From contig NZ_CP010431.2 of NCBI RefSeq assembly GCF_000814845.2, positions 3,596,001-3,660,000 of the forward strand: 64,000 bases of DNA, written 5' to 3'. The stretch's first letter is position 1. Each line of letters opens with the position of its first letter. Source of the DNA: Pandoraea sputorum. GTDB taxonomy: Bacteria > Pseudomonadota > Gammaproteobacteria > Burkholderiales > Burkholderiaceae. The translations under genes were made by a program, and so were the position numbers. This document shows, piece after piece, positions 26,124 to 34,888 of the stretch. The notes below the pieces were generated by a model that saw only the letters and a program-made list of their open reading frames with translations, ran no database searches and was not told the origin of the DNA.

Positions 26124-26186
26124 GCGTAATTCGCGCACAACTGCGAGAAATGGCCTCGAAATGGACATATCCGCGTCACAGATGTC

Positions 26187-26216
26187 TTGACACTATAACG
26201 ACCACGACGCTATAAT
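26187..26216 (+). promoter_or_regulatory. Near-consensus sigma-70 promoter of tRNA-Lys
   Basis: TTGACA (26187-26192) and TATAAT (26211-26216) are both perfect hexamers separated by 18 bases. They are placed to start transcription about 6-8 bases before the tRNA. Confidence 0.88.
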
Positions 26217-26229
26217 CTTTTTCTTCGTT

Positions 26230-26305
26230 GGGTCGTTAGCTCAGCTGGTAGAGCAGCGGACTTTTAATCCGTTGGTCGCAGGTTCGAATCCCGCACGGCC
26301 TACCA
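26230..26305 (+). tRNA. tRNA-Lys (anticodon UUU), CCA encoded
   Basis: The 76-base cloverleaf starts GGGTCGTTAGCTCAG. It has anticodon loop CTTTTAA and T-loop TTCGAAT, and ends in ACCA. The anticodon stem GCGGA/TCCGT and D stem GCTC/GAGC pair. Two weak points are seen: an A51-C63 mismatch in the T stem (GCAGG/CCCGC), and G-U pairs at 1-72 and 4-69 in the acceptor stem. A perfect promoter lies upstream and a strong terminator downstream, so it should be expressed. Accessory-looking DNA begins right after it. Confidence 0.93.
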
Positions 26306-26314
26306 AACGAATTC

Positions 26315-26351
26315 AAGGGGTTGCGAGAAATCGCAACCCCTTTTCTTTTTT
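26315..26351 (+). terminator. Intrinsic terminator after tRNA-Lys
   Basis: A perfect 12-bp stem AAGGGGTTGCGA/TCGCAACCCCTT with a GAAA tetraloop is followed by TTTTCTTTTTT. Confidence 0.93.
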
Positions 26352-26435
26352 GCCTTCGCCGTAATTCTTCCGCACTTCCGCGAGAACCTGCCGCACTCAT
26401 GATCTGAGCATTCGGCAACGTCACAAACACCCTCC

Positions 26436-26460
26436 CCCCGCCCCGCCCCGCCCCGCCCCG
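26436..26460. repeat. CCCCG pentanucleotide repeat, five copies
   Basis: Five exact tandem copies of CCCCG lie at the edge of the accessory-looking region after tRNA-Lys. Such tracts change length by slippage. They are upstream of the doubtful frame at 26468. Confidence 0.85.
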
Positions 26461-26467
26461 CAGCATC

Positions 26468-26860
26468 ATGATGGATTGCGTCTTTCAGACGAGGCACGGT
26501 CACAGTGTTGGCAGCGCGGCCTCGGCGCTGCTATTTGTGTTGGCGGTATGGGTCTTGTTCTTTCGCGCGTATCGCGCTGGCAGAAGGCTTTCTACACTTC
26601 GTTGTCCTCACTGTAGCGAACGATTCTTCTACACGAAGGCAGGCTGGATATTTGGATACGAAAATCTCTGGTCCAACAGGCGCGTACACTGCGGGAACCT
26701 GGCCGGGGCGTCGCCGGCGCCTGACATAACCGGCCGGAGATTGAGTGCCCCCATAAGCATGAACGCCGGGAGCCGGCTAATCTGCACAGGTGCGCAACAG
26801 GCAATCCCGCAGCCATCGGTGCGCGGGGTCCGGGTCGACCTTCGGATGCCACATCATTGA
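26468..26860 (+). pseudogene. Possible remnant of a small membrane/zinc-ribbon protein
   Basis: The first half of this frame looks like protein. A hydrophobic helix (ASALLFVLAVWVLFFRAY) is followed by LRCPHCSERFF and, 20 residues later, RVHCGN, which is how a CxxC...CxxC zinc ribbon would read if the second pair were cut short. After that the sequence is low quality and overlaps the end of the convergent LysR gene. There is no ribosome site at the ATG. I read it as a decayed or frameshifted gene; it could also be chance. Confidence 0.35.
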
Positions 26861-27682
26861 GACCACGACAGGCTCCGGTTGGACCGGCAATTCGAACGTG
26901 TGCATGCCAATGCGACCCGACGCCGTCTGACGAAACGGCACGTTTGCAATAATGATGCCGCCTTGTGCCAGCGCGAGTGCTACCGGAAAACTCGATACCG
27001 TTGCTGCAATACGGCGCTTTGCACCAAGCGTGCTCAGCAAAGCATCGATAGGGCCGGCACGACGCCCCCTGCGCGAAACGCTCACGTGCGGGTATCGTGT
27101 GTATGCATCGATACTGACGGGTTCATGGCCGGCAAGCGGATGAGACATCGCAACCACACCGACAAAACGGTCTCTTAGTAGCGTCTGCACACGAATCTCC
27201 GGTCCACTTTTTCCAAGCACCCCGACTTCGATATCCGCCTTGTCGTCTCGCAGCGCAGTGGCGTCCTTCTCGTCCTGCATGGAAAAACGCAAGTGAACAC
27301 CCGGGGCTGCCACAGCGACGATGTCGAGCAACTTTGCACCGAATTCCGCAGCAAATCCCTCGTTACAGCGGATGGTGAAGGTTTGCGCAAGGGATGCCGG
27401 GTCGACCAGCTCGGCGGGCGTGAGAATGTCCTGCGCCATCGCCAGCATGTCGAGCACGCGAGGTTCTAATGACAACGCGCGAGGCGTTGGAATCAGTTGC
27501 CGTCCCGCCCGGATGAGGATAGGGTCCCCGAACGCGTCGCGCACCCGGCTCAAGGTGCGGCTCATGGCGGATTCGCTGAGATGCAGTCGTTTTGCCGCCT
27601 TGGCAACGCTGCGCTCTGCGACCAAAACGCTGAATGCCTTGAGCAAGTTGAGATCGGCGGACATCCAAGTCTGACGTTTCAT
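26777..27682 (-). CDS. LysR family transcriptional regulator
   Basis: The protein of about 301 residues has an N-terminal HTH (DLNLLKAFSVLVAERSVAKAAKRLHLSES..., ending AMSRTLSRVRDAFGDPIL). A periplasmic-binding-protein-like effector domain follows. The helix pattern DLNLLxAF with GDPILIR is the NodD/LinR-like subgroup that often regulates aromatic or nodulation-type genes. In-frame Mets at 27700, 27682 and 27664 are all possible starts; 27682 is a compromise. It is divergent from the hypothetical gene at 27819, 136 bases away, which may be its target. Confidence 0.85.
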   Translation of the reverse strand: MKRQTWMSADLNLLKAFSVLVAERSVAKAAKRLHLSESAMSRTLSRVRDAFGDPILIRAGRQLIPTPRALSLEPRVLDMLAMAQDILTPAELVDPASLAQTFTIRCNEGFAAEFGAKLLDIVAVAAPGVHLRFSMQDEKDATALRDDKADIEVGVLGKSGPEIRVQTLLRDRFVGVVAMSHPLAGHEPVSIDAYTRYPHVSVSRRGRRAGPIDALLSTLGAKRRIAATVSSFPVALALAQGGIIIANVPFRQTASGRIGMHTFELPVQPEPVVVSMMWHPKVDPDPAHRWLRDCLLRTCAD

Positions 27683-27818
27683 GGCAGGCGTTTGATGCAA
27701 TATACACTTCGGGATTTTGCACTGGTTAGCGCCAAGAGACCAATCGATACTTGATTCGAGTCGCCGGACCTTTCCATGCTAAGGCCGGGCCGACACATCT
27801 CAGTCGCCAGAGGCCAAT

Positions 27819-28544
27819 ATGCAAATTGAAAATTCCGTCCAGTCTGCGGGAAGTCACGATGGCTTTCCTGAATTCATCACGCGTTGCTGGCAGGACCATA
27901 CGCTCCATCCGAAAACCGTCCGCACTGAATTACATCGATTTCTCGCCACCAACGCAAAAATCGAGCATCTCATTGAACTTTCGGCCCTTGCATGCCATAT
28001 CGACGCCGAGCATCTCGGGGACTGGCAATCGGCCATGGACTACTACGCCAGGTTGCACGCCGCGTTTCCTTCGCTGCCAGAGGGAGTCCGACATCGACTC
28101 AAGCGCCAGCGAGAAATCATCACAAAGGCGTTGGACGTACGCGCTGAACTTGCGGAATTCGACGAGAGGAGCGTGTTGTACATAACGGCATTAGCACTGC
28201 CTGCGGCTACGCTGCAGATCGATGCTTCGGCAGGACAAGCCCTGCTCTCGCAAGTCATCGCGTTACTCGAGATGATTGGCCCAGAAGCGCCCGAGCGCAG
28301 GCTGGTCGCCGTCGTCACAGCCAATCTGACGTGCGACATTGTCCAGAGGTATGAGCTTCCAACGGATATGCGTGCGCTATTGCTCCGTGTTGCGAAGACC
28401 AGCCACGAACTCTGGAATGATGTCGGAGACGCGTCAGACAAGTCCCGTTCAGCCTACCGCCTTTCCCTGGCATCTGTGCGCGCCGACGAGCCGGTTGGCA
28501 ATGGTAGCGGACGCTATCCGCGCTTTCGTCACGTCGAGGCCTAA
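27819..28544 (+). CDS. Hypothetical protein, 241 aa, divergent from LysR gene
   Basis: The protein is largely alpha-helical by composition, with no signal peptide and no clear membrane segment. Residues 20-110 (EFITRCWQDHTLHPKTV, LIELSALACHIDAEHLGDWQSAMDYYARL) resemble a TPR-like repeat fold. The C-terminal 25 residues are polar and probably disordered. I recognise no family. Its codon use is less GC-biased than the core genes, in line with an acquired region. Confidence 0.6.
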   Translation: MQIENSVQSAGSHDGFPEFITRCWQDHTLHPKTVRTELHRFLATNAKIEHLIELSALACHIDAEHLGDWQSAMDYYARLHAAFPSLPEGVRHRLKRQREIITKALDVRAELAEFDERSVLYITALALPAATLQIDASAGQALLSQVIALLEMIGPEAPERRLVAVVTANLTCDIVQRYELPTDMRALLLRVAKTSHELWNDVGDASDKSRSAYRLSLASVRADEPVGNGSGRYPRFRHVEA

Positions 28545-28691
28545 AAGGGCTGACAAATTGCATCATCGGGGTGCCCACTGAACATATTAATAAAACGTGA
28601 CGTGGCCGGTCGACCACAGAGACCGGCCACTGAATTTTCTGGACGGCCCGACAACCGACTGTCATACCGCGCGGCGCTCGTGCGATTGCGT

Positions 28692-29606
28692 TCAAATGTC
28701 TCTCAGCGATAACCCCGGCGTTGTGCCGACCAGCTCGACAAGCAGATCGGCAACCAGCCGGACACGGGGTGAGCGTTTGACGTCCGGATGCATCACGAGC
28801 CACAACTGCCGAACCGTCGAGCAAGGGTGATCCGATAGCAGGCATAACGCCGGATCATGCGCGGCAAGAAAACGGGGAAGTGCTGCAATCCCGAGTCCTG
28901 CTCGGGCGGCATGGAGTAATGCAGCCAGATCATTGCTTCGGAAAACAAAGCGACGGTCCCCCGCGATTTGATCCAGCCAACGCTGCTGAGGCACCTGACT
29001 GAGATTCTCGTCATAGCCCAGAAATTCCCATTCTGGCCGAGGTCGATCCGCATACCCGTTGGCAGCATAGAGCCCGTACCCCATCTCGCCTATGCGACGC
29101 GCAACCAGGCCTTGCGCGGTTGGCCTGGACATGCGTATCGCCAGATCGGCCTCGCCACGACTCAGATTGGCGTCACGCGATTCTCCAATCACTTCAAGGT
29201 CGATGTTCGTCCACTGGGATCGCAGCTCAGCCAGGCGAGGCACCAGCAGATGACTGGCCAGTACGGGCGGCGCGGAAATGCGAACGGTACCGTTCAGGGA
29301 CGATACGCCCACGGCCGCTCGTGAAAAGGCCTGCACTTCGTCATCGAGACGGCTCGCCTGTCTGGCCAACGTTTCACCTTCCAGCGTGAGCGACCAGCCC
29401 TTCGGCAAGCGGTCGAACAGTTTGACCTCCAGTGACTGCTCCAGCGCTTCGACCCGCCGGGCGACGGTGGAATGCTCGACAGACAGATTGCGTGCCGCCC
29501 CAGAAAGGCTTCCAACCCGCGCCAGTTCCAGGAAATAGCGGATGTCGTCCCATTGCAGACGCTGGCTTTCCGGCGGGACCTTCCCTGTGAATTTTTGCAC
29601 AGTCAT
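28692..29606 (-). CDS. LysR family transcriptional regulator (divergent from quinone oxidoreductase)
   Basis: The 304-residue protein has the HTH QWDDIRYFLELARVGSLSGAARNL... SHSTVARRVEALE-like (here EHSTVARRVEALE) and an effector domain with DLAIRMSRP. This is the subgroup that commonly represses or activates a divergent oxidoreductase. The 78-base gap to the quinone oxidoreductase gene must hold both promoters and the operator. The first ATG at 29606 gives a 14-residue leader before the HTH; a later start is possible. Confidence 0.88.
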   Translation of the reverse strand: MTVQKFTGKVPPESQRLQWDDIRYFLELARVGSLSGAARNLSVEHSTVARRVEALEQSLEVKLFDRLPKGWSLTLEGETLARQASRLDDEVQAFSRAAVGVSSLNGTVRISAPPVLASHLLVPRLAELRSQWTNIDLEVIGESRDANLSRGEADLAIRMSRPTAQGLVARRIGEMGYGLYAANGYADRPRPEWEFLGYDENLSQVPQQRWLDQIAGDRRFVFRSNDLAALLHAARAGLGIAALPRFLAAHDPALCLLSDHPCSTVRQLWLVMHPDVKRSPRVRLVADLLVELVGTTPGLSLRDI

Positions 29607-29684
29607 TGACGATTTATCTGGAATTGTTCGGTGAATTTACCCAGTGCAACATGAGCTTGCCAGATCAATCACCAGGAGAACAAC

Positions 29685-30695
29685 ATGAGTTTCAGATCCA
29701 TGTCCGATACGTCCTCGCTTCAAGCGACCCAGATCGCAATCGAACAATACGGCGACGCTTCGACGTTGAGATTGCGCGAGGCTACAGTTCCTGCCCCGGA
29801 GACCGGGGAGGTTAGGATTCGCCAGACGGCTATCGGCGTGAATTTTGTCGACATCTATCACCGTACCGGTGTCTATCACCTGCAGGAGTTCCCCGCAGTC
29901 CTGGGCGTCGAGGCCGTCGGCGTCATTGACGCTGTTGGCGCCGGCGTAGAATCACTGCACCCGGGCCAGCGCGTCGCCTACGCTGGCCCGCCTGTCGGCA
30001 GTTACGCCAGCGCCCGTAATATTGCCGCCGACCGCGTCCTTCCTCTTCCCGACGACATCGCCGACGACACTGCGGCCAGCATGCTGCTGCGCGGCATCAC
30101 TGCCCATATGCTTTGCTCATACGTCTATCCCGTCAAAGCCGGCGACACGGTATTGGTCCATGCGGCTGCCGGTGGTCTTGGCCTCGTCGTGACGCAATGG
30201 GCGAAAGCGCTGGGCGCCCGCGTCATCGGTACGGTTGGTTCGGCCGCCAAGGCGGAACTGGCGAAAGAGCACGGCCTGGACGAAGCGATTCTTTATCGCG
30301 AAGAGGACTTCGTCGCGCAAATAATGGCGCTGACAAAAGGTCAGGGAGTCGACTATGCAATTGACGGTATCGGCGGCAAGACACTCATTGAGACGCTCGG
30401 CACGGTTCGTCCCTTCGGAATGGTCGCCAGCATTGGACAGGTCAGTGGAGATCTCTCGCCCATCGACCTGTCTCTGCTTGGACCGGCTCGCTCGATTGCG
30501 ATTTCGCGCCCCAGCGTATTTCGCTTCGTGGCCGATCCGGCGCGCTATCGGGAGGGGGCAATGGCCACGTTCCAGCAGTTGCGAAGCGGACTGAGAGCGA
30601 AGGTTGGAGCAGTGCTTCCTCTGGCACAAGCTGTTGTTGCACATCGCCGACTGGAAACCGGCGAAACAACCGGCTCGATACTATTGCGACCGTGA
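29685..30695 (+). CDS. NADPH:quinone oxidoreductase (QOR, MDR superfamily)
   Basis: The 336-residue protein matches the zinc-free quinone oxidoreductase branch of medium-chain dehydrogenases. The N-terminal block has VNFVDIYHRTGVYH, then LGVEAVGVIDAVG. The nucleotide-binding motif is VLVHAAAGGLGLVVTQWAKALGARVIGTV, with the AAGGLG pattern that prefers NADPH. It reduces quinones or electrophilic enones. CAGGAG stands 9 bases before the ATG. It is divergent from a LysR regulator that probably controls it. Confidence 0.92.
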   Translation: MSFRSMSDTSSLQATQIAIEQYGDASTLRLREATVPAPETGEVRIRQTAIGVNFVDIYHRTGVYHLQEFPAVLGVEAVGVIDAVGAGVESLHPGQRVAYAGPPVGSYASARNIAADRVLPLPDDIADDTAASMLLRGITAHMLCSYVYPVKAGDTVLVHAAAGGLGLVVTQWAKALGARVIGTVGSAAKAELAKEHGLDEAILYREEDFVAQIMALTKGQGVDYAIDGIGGKTLIETLGTVRPFGMVASIGQVSGDLSPIDLSLLGPARSIAISRPSVFRFVADPARYREGAMATFQQLRSGLRAKVGAVLPLAQAVVAHRRLETGETTGSILLRP

Positions 30696-30986
30696 GTTGG
30701 GAGGATACAGAAGGGGGCGACGCGTTAACATGAGCCCACGATAAAGAGTGTCACTTGAACGGCCGGTTTCGCAGGCGTCGGGGCCGCTTAGGGGCGGGAA
30801 CTGACGCTCACTAACGACAGAATTCGGCCAGAAGCGGACCGTTACTTTCCGATAGGAAAGGGGGCACACGATCCCTCCCTTTTTGTTACAGTCACGTGTC
30901 TTTGCTATCTGAAAAATAGATGAATGAGTGAAGACAATGCGGGAGTATTTGTAGCATTGATCGAAATGATTAATTAAGGGGAAAGC
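30696..30986. other. Intergenic region with one copy of a degenerate dispersed repeat
   Basis: This gap contains no protein-like frame. Around 30775-30845 it has the segment TTCGGCCAGAAGCGGAC, shared in degenerate form with three other gaps at 31.8, 32.3 and 34.95 kb. The sequence just before 30987 is AT-rich and holds the ribosome site AAGGGGA of the next gene. Confidence 0.5.
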
Positions 30987-31772
30987 GTGCGTCGTCTCTC
31001 AATTTTCATTATCTTTCTCACCCTGAATCTCGGCTCAATTGGCAGTGTCCTTGCAGATCCGCTTGACGGCTACATGCAAGCAAGCCAGCAGTTTGATGAA
31101 TGGATGGAAAAATACAGTGCAATGCCCCGCCTGTCTGACGAACGGGCGGCCACGTTCCTTGCGCCCCTTTCTGATAGTCGCCGCTTTCTTGACGGAAATA
31201 CGTTTGGCGAGGCACAGATTCCTGTGCTGATGGATCTGTGCGGCCAGGCGAACCGCAAAGCCAAGAATTACCTGCTATTTGATCTGGACAAGGTCGTCGA
31301 GGAAAGCATGCCGCTTGATGCCGCACAACAGGCCATTTTCGGGAAGATGCTGCGGAACTCACTGACTTACCAAGACGAATTGGCATTGCTGCAGCCGTTT
31401 GAGATTCGATGCATGGCGAAGTTGGTGCCGTTAGTAACGCGGATGCTCGAGCATATGAAGCCGGAGGAAATCACCCCCGTTCGACGCCAAGGCATCGAGA
31501 TGGTGCGCAAAGGGATGGACTCCTTTTTTCTTGCAACACTGTCCTCTGCAAGCGACCCCTCGCTAAATGATCGCTACCGAACGAATATGCTCATGGCAGC
31601 AGCAGAAACCGCTCCCCAGATCGTCACCGCAATGAAGCCGGAAGAACGAGAGAAACTCAAGTTGGCTGCCGAAACGGTAGTCAACACCGCACCGGAAAAT
31701 CTAAAAGACTACATAGAGAGAATCGCAGACACTTTCGCGCAACCAAATTGCGAAGGATTGTGCCGGTATTGA
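30987..31772 (+). CDS. Secreted hypothetical protein, 261 aa
   Basis: A GTG start preceded by AAGGGGA begins a signal peptide (IFIIFLTLNLGSIGSVLADP, cleavage probably after LA or ADP). The mature protein of about 235 residues is helical and charged, with four cysteines: LCGQ, IRCMA, and the closing NCEGLC. No catalytic motif is evident. GC content is visibly lower than in the core genome. It lies between two copies of a degenerate repeat, so it is probably acquired DNA. The family is unknown. Confidence 0.7.
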   Translation: MRRLSIFIIFLTLNLGSIGSVLADPLDGYMQASQQFDEWMEKYSAMPRLSDERAATFLAPLSDSRRFLDGNTFGEAQIPVLMDLCGQANRKAKNYLLFDLDKVVEESMPLDAAQQAIFGKMLRNSLTYQDELALLQPFEIRCMAKLVPLVTRMLEHMKPEEITPVRRQGIEMVRKGMDSFFLATLSSASDPSLNDRYRTNMLMAAAETAPQIVTAMKPEEREKLKLAAETVVNTAPENLKDYIERIADTFAQPNCEGLCRY

Positions 31773-31904
31773 CTGGAACGAGTGCTTCCTAAGTGCAGTG
31801 ATCGTTCAGGGACGAGGAGCGCGCGTCACGTCAGACGAAAATCGGCCAAGAAGGGACGCTCGACGTCGACACCAAGATCATCGGATGATTAGCGCGTGGG
31901 TGAC
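31773..31904. repeat. Degenerate repeat copy between accessory genes
   Basis: The segment AATCGGCCAAGAAGGGACGCTC near 31835-31860 matches the core of the repeats at 30.8, 32.3 and 34.95 kb. Otherwise the gap is empty. Confidence 0.4.
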
Positions 31905-32186
31905 TCATTTCCATTGGTAAGCTGCTGCTCGCACGAACCGCGCTCGGACCTCCTCTGGCAGCCATGAAAACCGATGGTTTAGCCAGCTATCACAAGTGTC
32001 GCAGCACTCCGAAATGTCCGTTTTCTGCCAGTTGTCAGAGCGACACGCCTCCATCCAGATCTGCCCGAATAGTGCTCGGCCCTCAGAATCATCTGCGAGT
32101 TGCTTTAACACAGCGGAAGCGAATGTCCATGGCTTTTCCCAATCGCGAAACGCAATCGCAGCCTTAATGAGTTCCGATTTGGCCAT
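31905..32186 (-). CDS. Hypothetical protein, 93 aa
   Basis: The protein starts MAKSELIKAAIAFRDWEKPW and is rich in Trp, with a Cys cluster ECCDTCDSW and the ending FVRAAAYQWK. The regular alternation of helix-forming stretches suggests a small alpha-helical domain. No ribosome site is clear, and an in-frame ATG six codons earlier (32204) is the alternative start. It sits alone between degenerate repeat copies. The family is unknown. Confidence 0.55.
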   Translation of the reverse strand: MAKSELIKAAIAFRDWEKPWTFASAVLKQLADDSEGRALFGQIWMEACRSDNWQKTDISECCDTCDSWLNHRFSWLPEEVRARFVRAAAYQWK

Positions 32187-32498
32187 GATGAGAAAACGAA
32201 CCATAAATCGTCGACGATATCACGACGGGCGTCTGCACTCAGGGGACTGAAAGACCGTTTTATGTCGAAAACAGCCTTGCATAAATGGCCGAAGTCGGCC
32301 AGTCGCGGACACTCGATCGCCGGGGGAACGTCACCGCGAAGCGGACGTTCGCGATAGCTCGCTCCACGTGCTATAAGCGCTCGGGCTCGGCACACGAGCA
32401 CACGACATCTTCCTTATCCGGCACACGGTTTTCCTAGGCAGTCCACTGGGCGCCGTCACAGCGCAAGAAGCGCCACAGGACGAATGGCACGGCCGTGG
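32187..32498. other. Intergenic region with degenerate repeat copy
   Basis: No real gene is seen in these 312 bases. The part 32283-32355 contains AAGTCGGCCAGTCGCGGAC and, further on, AAGCGGACGTTCGC, both versions of the dispersed repeat core. Confidence 0.45.
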
Positions 32499-33416
32499 TT
32501 ATTCCATGCCCGGAGGGAGCAACGCCGTTTTGCGCCGCGCGATGCGTAACAACGCGTCCAACTCTGATGAGTGTTGCGCATTCCTGTAGGCGAGGCCGAA
32601 TCCGATCCAGAATTCCCTTTCCTTGAGCGGCCTGAAAGTCGCACCGGCGCGCCGCACCTTCGTCATCGACTTCGGTATGAAGCCGATGCCTCGTCCGTTC
32701 GCCACTTCGGCCAGCAGGAGGTGGTGATCCGCGGGCTCCGTCAGTCTGCGGCTCGGCGCATGCCCGAGCTTCGCGAACACTTCCTCGTAGTGATCGAAGA
32801 ATCCGGGATTTGTTCGGCGCTGCGGCCAGAACAGGGGTTGGTCATTCAACTGCGCGATCGACAGGACTTTGTGTCGCGCGAGCGGATGCCGTGCGGGAAT
32901 TACAGCGACCAGCGGCTCTTTGTGCAGCGGTTCAACCACCAGCTCCCCTGTTGTGCTTGGCAGCCCGATCAAGGCGACATCGAGCGCGCCACGCTGCAGG
33001 CGCCGGATAAGCTCGACGGAAATGGCGGCAACGAAAACCAGCGCCCCGTCAGGAACCGCTTTCTTGAAGGCAGGCTCGAGGGACGGAAAGACCTCCGGGT
33101 CGAAGACCTTGGTATAACCGACCTTGAGCTGCCGGGGCGTTCCCTTTGAATGCCGTCGTGCGGTTTCGACCGCCTTTGCGGCCTGGAGCAGCGTCTTCCT
33201 GGCCCCCTTCAGGAATTCGCTGCCCGCTGTCGTAAGTTCCGCGCCCGCCGAATCGCGATTGAGCAATGTCACGCCGAGTTCGCTCTCGAGCTGTTTGATC
33301 TGGCGGCTTAGAGGCGGTTGTGACATGTGCAGTCGTTCAGCCGCGGCGCGGAAGGTGCCTTCCTCCGCCACTGCGACGAAGCACTCCAATTGGCGCAGAT
33401 CGATTCGTATCCTCAT
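32499..33416 (-). CDS. LysR family transcriptional regulator (CatM/BenM-like)
   Basis: The 305-residue protein has a textbook HTH, RQLECFVAVAEEGTFRAAAERLHMSQPPLSRQIKQLE, followed by an effector domain. The SQPPLSRQIKxLE signature is that of the CatR/CatM/BenM/ClcR group controlling aromatic ring-cleavage pathways. It is divergent, with a 92-base gap, from a gene encoding a triple carboxymuconolactone-decarboxylase-domain protein, its likely target. The first Met (33416) gives the usual 6-residue lead before the HTH. Confidence 0.9.
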   Translation of the reverse strand: MRIRIDLRQLECFVAVAEEGTFRAAAERLHMSQPPLSRQIKQLESELGVTLLNRDSAGAELTTAGSEFLKGARKTLLQAAKAVETARRHSKGTPRQLKVGYTKVFDPEVFPSLEPAFKKAVPDGALVFVAAISVELIRRLQRGALDVALIGLPSTTGELVVEPLHKEPLVAVIPARHPLARHKVLSIAQLNDQPLFWPQRRTNPGFFDHYEEVFAKLGHAPSRRLTEPADHHLLLAEVANGRGIGFIPKSMTKVRRAGATFRPLKEREFWIGFGLAYRNAQHSSELDALLRIARRKTALLPPGME

Positions 33417-33508
33417 GCAGAAAAGGTATCACGAATTTGGTCTTGGCCCATTGCATCTTCCTGCCCGTATGCTCCGTTCCACTGACTTCGAGAAGGAGCA
33501 AATCAGAC

Positions 33509-34888
33509 ATGGATACGTGCAAGCGCAAGGACTTTCAGCAGAGGGGCATCGCAGCCGAAACGCTGACAGCGGCCGAAGGCAAAACACAGATGAATGGATC
33601 TACGGATCAGACAGGCATGACGGCCCTCTTGGGCGCTTCCGCTTCCGGAACCAGTACGGAACGTTATTCTCGGGGTATAGAGGTGCTGAAGCGGATCGGT
33701 GGCGCGGGCTACGATATCCCAGTCCACCGTCTGGCGCAGGTTGCCCCGGATTTGGCACGATTCACGGTTGAATTTGCCTACGGAGACATCCTGTCGCGGC
33801 CGGGGCTGGATCTGCGCCTTCGCCAGATCGCCACCGTCGCCGCGCTGCTGGCCCATGGCAGCGTGCAGCCGCAACTGAAATATCACATGACCGGCTTCCT
33901 CAATGCCGGTGGCGAGCCAGCAGAATTGGTCGAAATGCTGTTCCAGGCGATTGCTATCCTTGGGTTTCCGGTCTCGATCGACGCCGTGGGCATCGTTCGC
34001 GAGATCTTTCGGGAGCGCGGTCTAGTTTTCGATCCGATAGCCCCAGCGTCCGACGATGGCACTGCGCGATATCAGCGGGGCCTCGAAGTGCTCGACGCCT
34101 TGATGGCCAATCCGGAGGAGTACATGGAAAAACTGGAAAGCACTTCACCCGAACTCGCTCGGTGGTCGGTCGAGTTTGCCTTCGGTGATATCTTCGTTCG
34201 CGAAGGACTCCATCCAAAGGCAAGACAGATCGCGATCATCTCGATGCTCGCGGCAGCCGGCAATCGTAGCGATCTGCTCCGCCTTCATATCGAAGCCGGG
34301 CTCAAGTCGGGCCTGTCCCGCACCGAGATCACCGAAGCCCTGATGCAACTGGCTGTCTACGCCGGGTTCCCGAGCGCTCTCAATGCCTTTGGAGTTGCGA
34401 ACGCCGTCTTCACGAAGCCGGAGCAAAAAGAGAAAGAAGGGGCTGGCGGCCGGGTAAGCGCGAATGCAATCGTCTCTGAAACTCGCAATGCTCGCAGCGA
34501 ACGCGGATTGACGACTCTCGCCAAGACTTCTGCCCAGGCGGGTGAGGCCGTGGTCAACAGCTTTAACGACCTAGCCCCAGATATCGGCCGCGCGATCGTC
34601 GAGCACTCCTACGGCGACATCTTCAGCCGTGCCGGGCTCGACGTGAAAACGCGCGAGCTTGCCGCATGCTCGGCGCTCGCCGCTGTGGGAAGCAAAGCGA
34701 CGGAGACGCCGCTGCGGGTCCATGCGAATGCGGCGCTGACGGCGGGCGCGACGCAGGCGGAAATCGTCGAAACGCTGCTAAACCTTCTTCCCTATCGCGG
34801 ATATCCCGCAATCGAGGAAAGCATGCGTGTCGTCAGCGAGGAATTCAGAAAGCGCAGCGATTCTGACGTAGGCGCGCTAATTTCCTGA
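33509..34888 (+). CDS. Protein with three tandem carboxymuconolactone decarboxylase (CMD) domains
   Basis: The 459-residue protein contains three homologous units at about residues 52-168, 188-302 and 331-447. Each starts with R-x-x-RG-(I/L)-x-x-L. Each then has (V)E-(F/H)-x-(Y/F)GDI(F/L)-x-R-x-GL, next (R/T)R(Q/E)(I/L)A, and H-x-x-(A/G) near the end. This is the CMD/AhpD fold, without the AhpD CxxC. CMD proteins decarboxylate gamma-carboxymuconolactone or, more often, have unknown roles; they usually have one domain (or two), so three are unusual. The ATG at 33509 follows AGAAGGAG. It is divergent from a CatM-like LysR gene. Confidence 0.82.
   Translation: MDTCKRKDFQQRGIAAETLTAAEGKTQMNGSTDQTGMTALLGASASGTSTERYSRGIEVLKRIGGAGYDIPVHRLAQVAPDLARFTVEFAYGDILSRPGLDLRLRQIATVAALLAHGSVQPQLKYHMTGFLNAGGEPAELVEMLFQAIAILGFPVSIDAVGIVREIFRERGLVFDPIAPASDDGTARYQRGLEVLDALMANPEEYMEKLESTSPELARWSVEFAFGDIFVREGLHPKARQIAIISMLAAAGNRSDLLRLHIEAGLKSGLSRTEITEALMQLAVYAGFPSALNAFGVANAVFTKPEQKEKEGAGGRVSANAIVSETRNARSERGLTTLAKTSAQAGEAVVNSFNDLAPDIGRAIVEHSYGDIFSRAGLDVKTRELAACSALAAVGSKATETPLRVHANAALTAGATQAEIVETLLNLLPYRGYPAIEESMRVVSEEFRKRSDSDVGALIS

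Noticed and set aside
26436..26460. Possible CRISPR-like repeat
   Set aside because: It is a simple 5-base tandem repeat without spacers.
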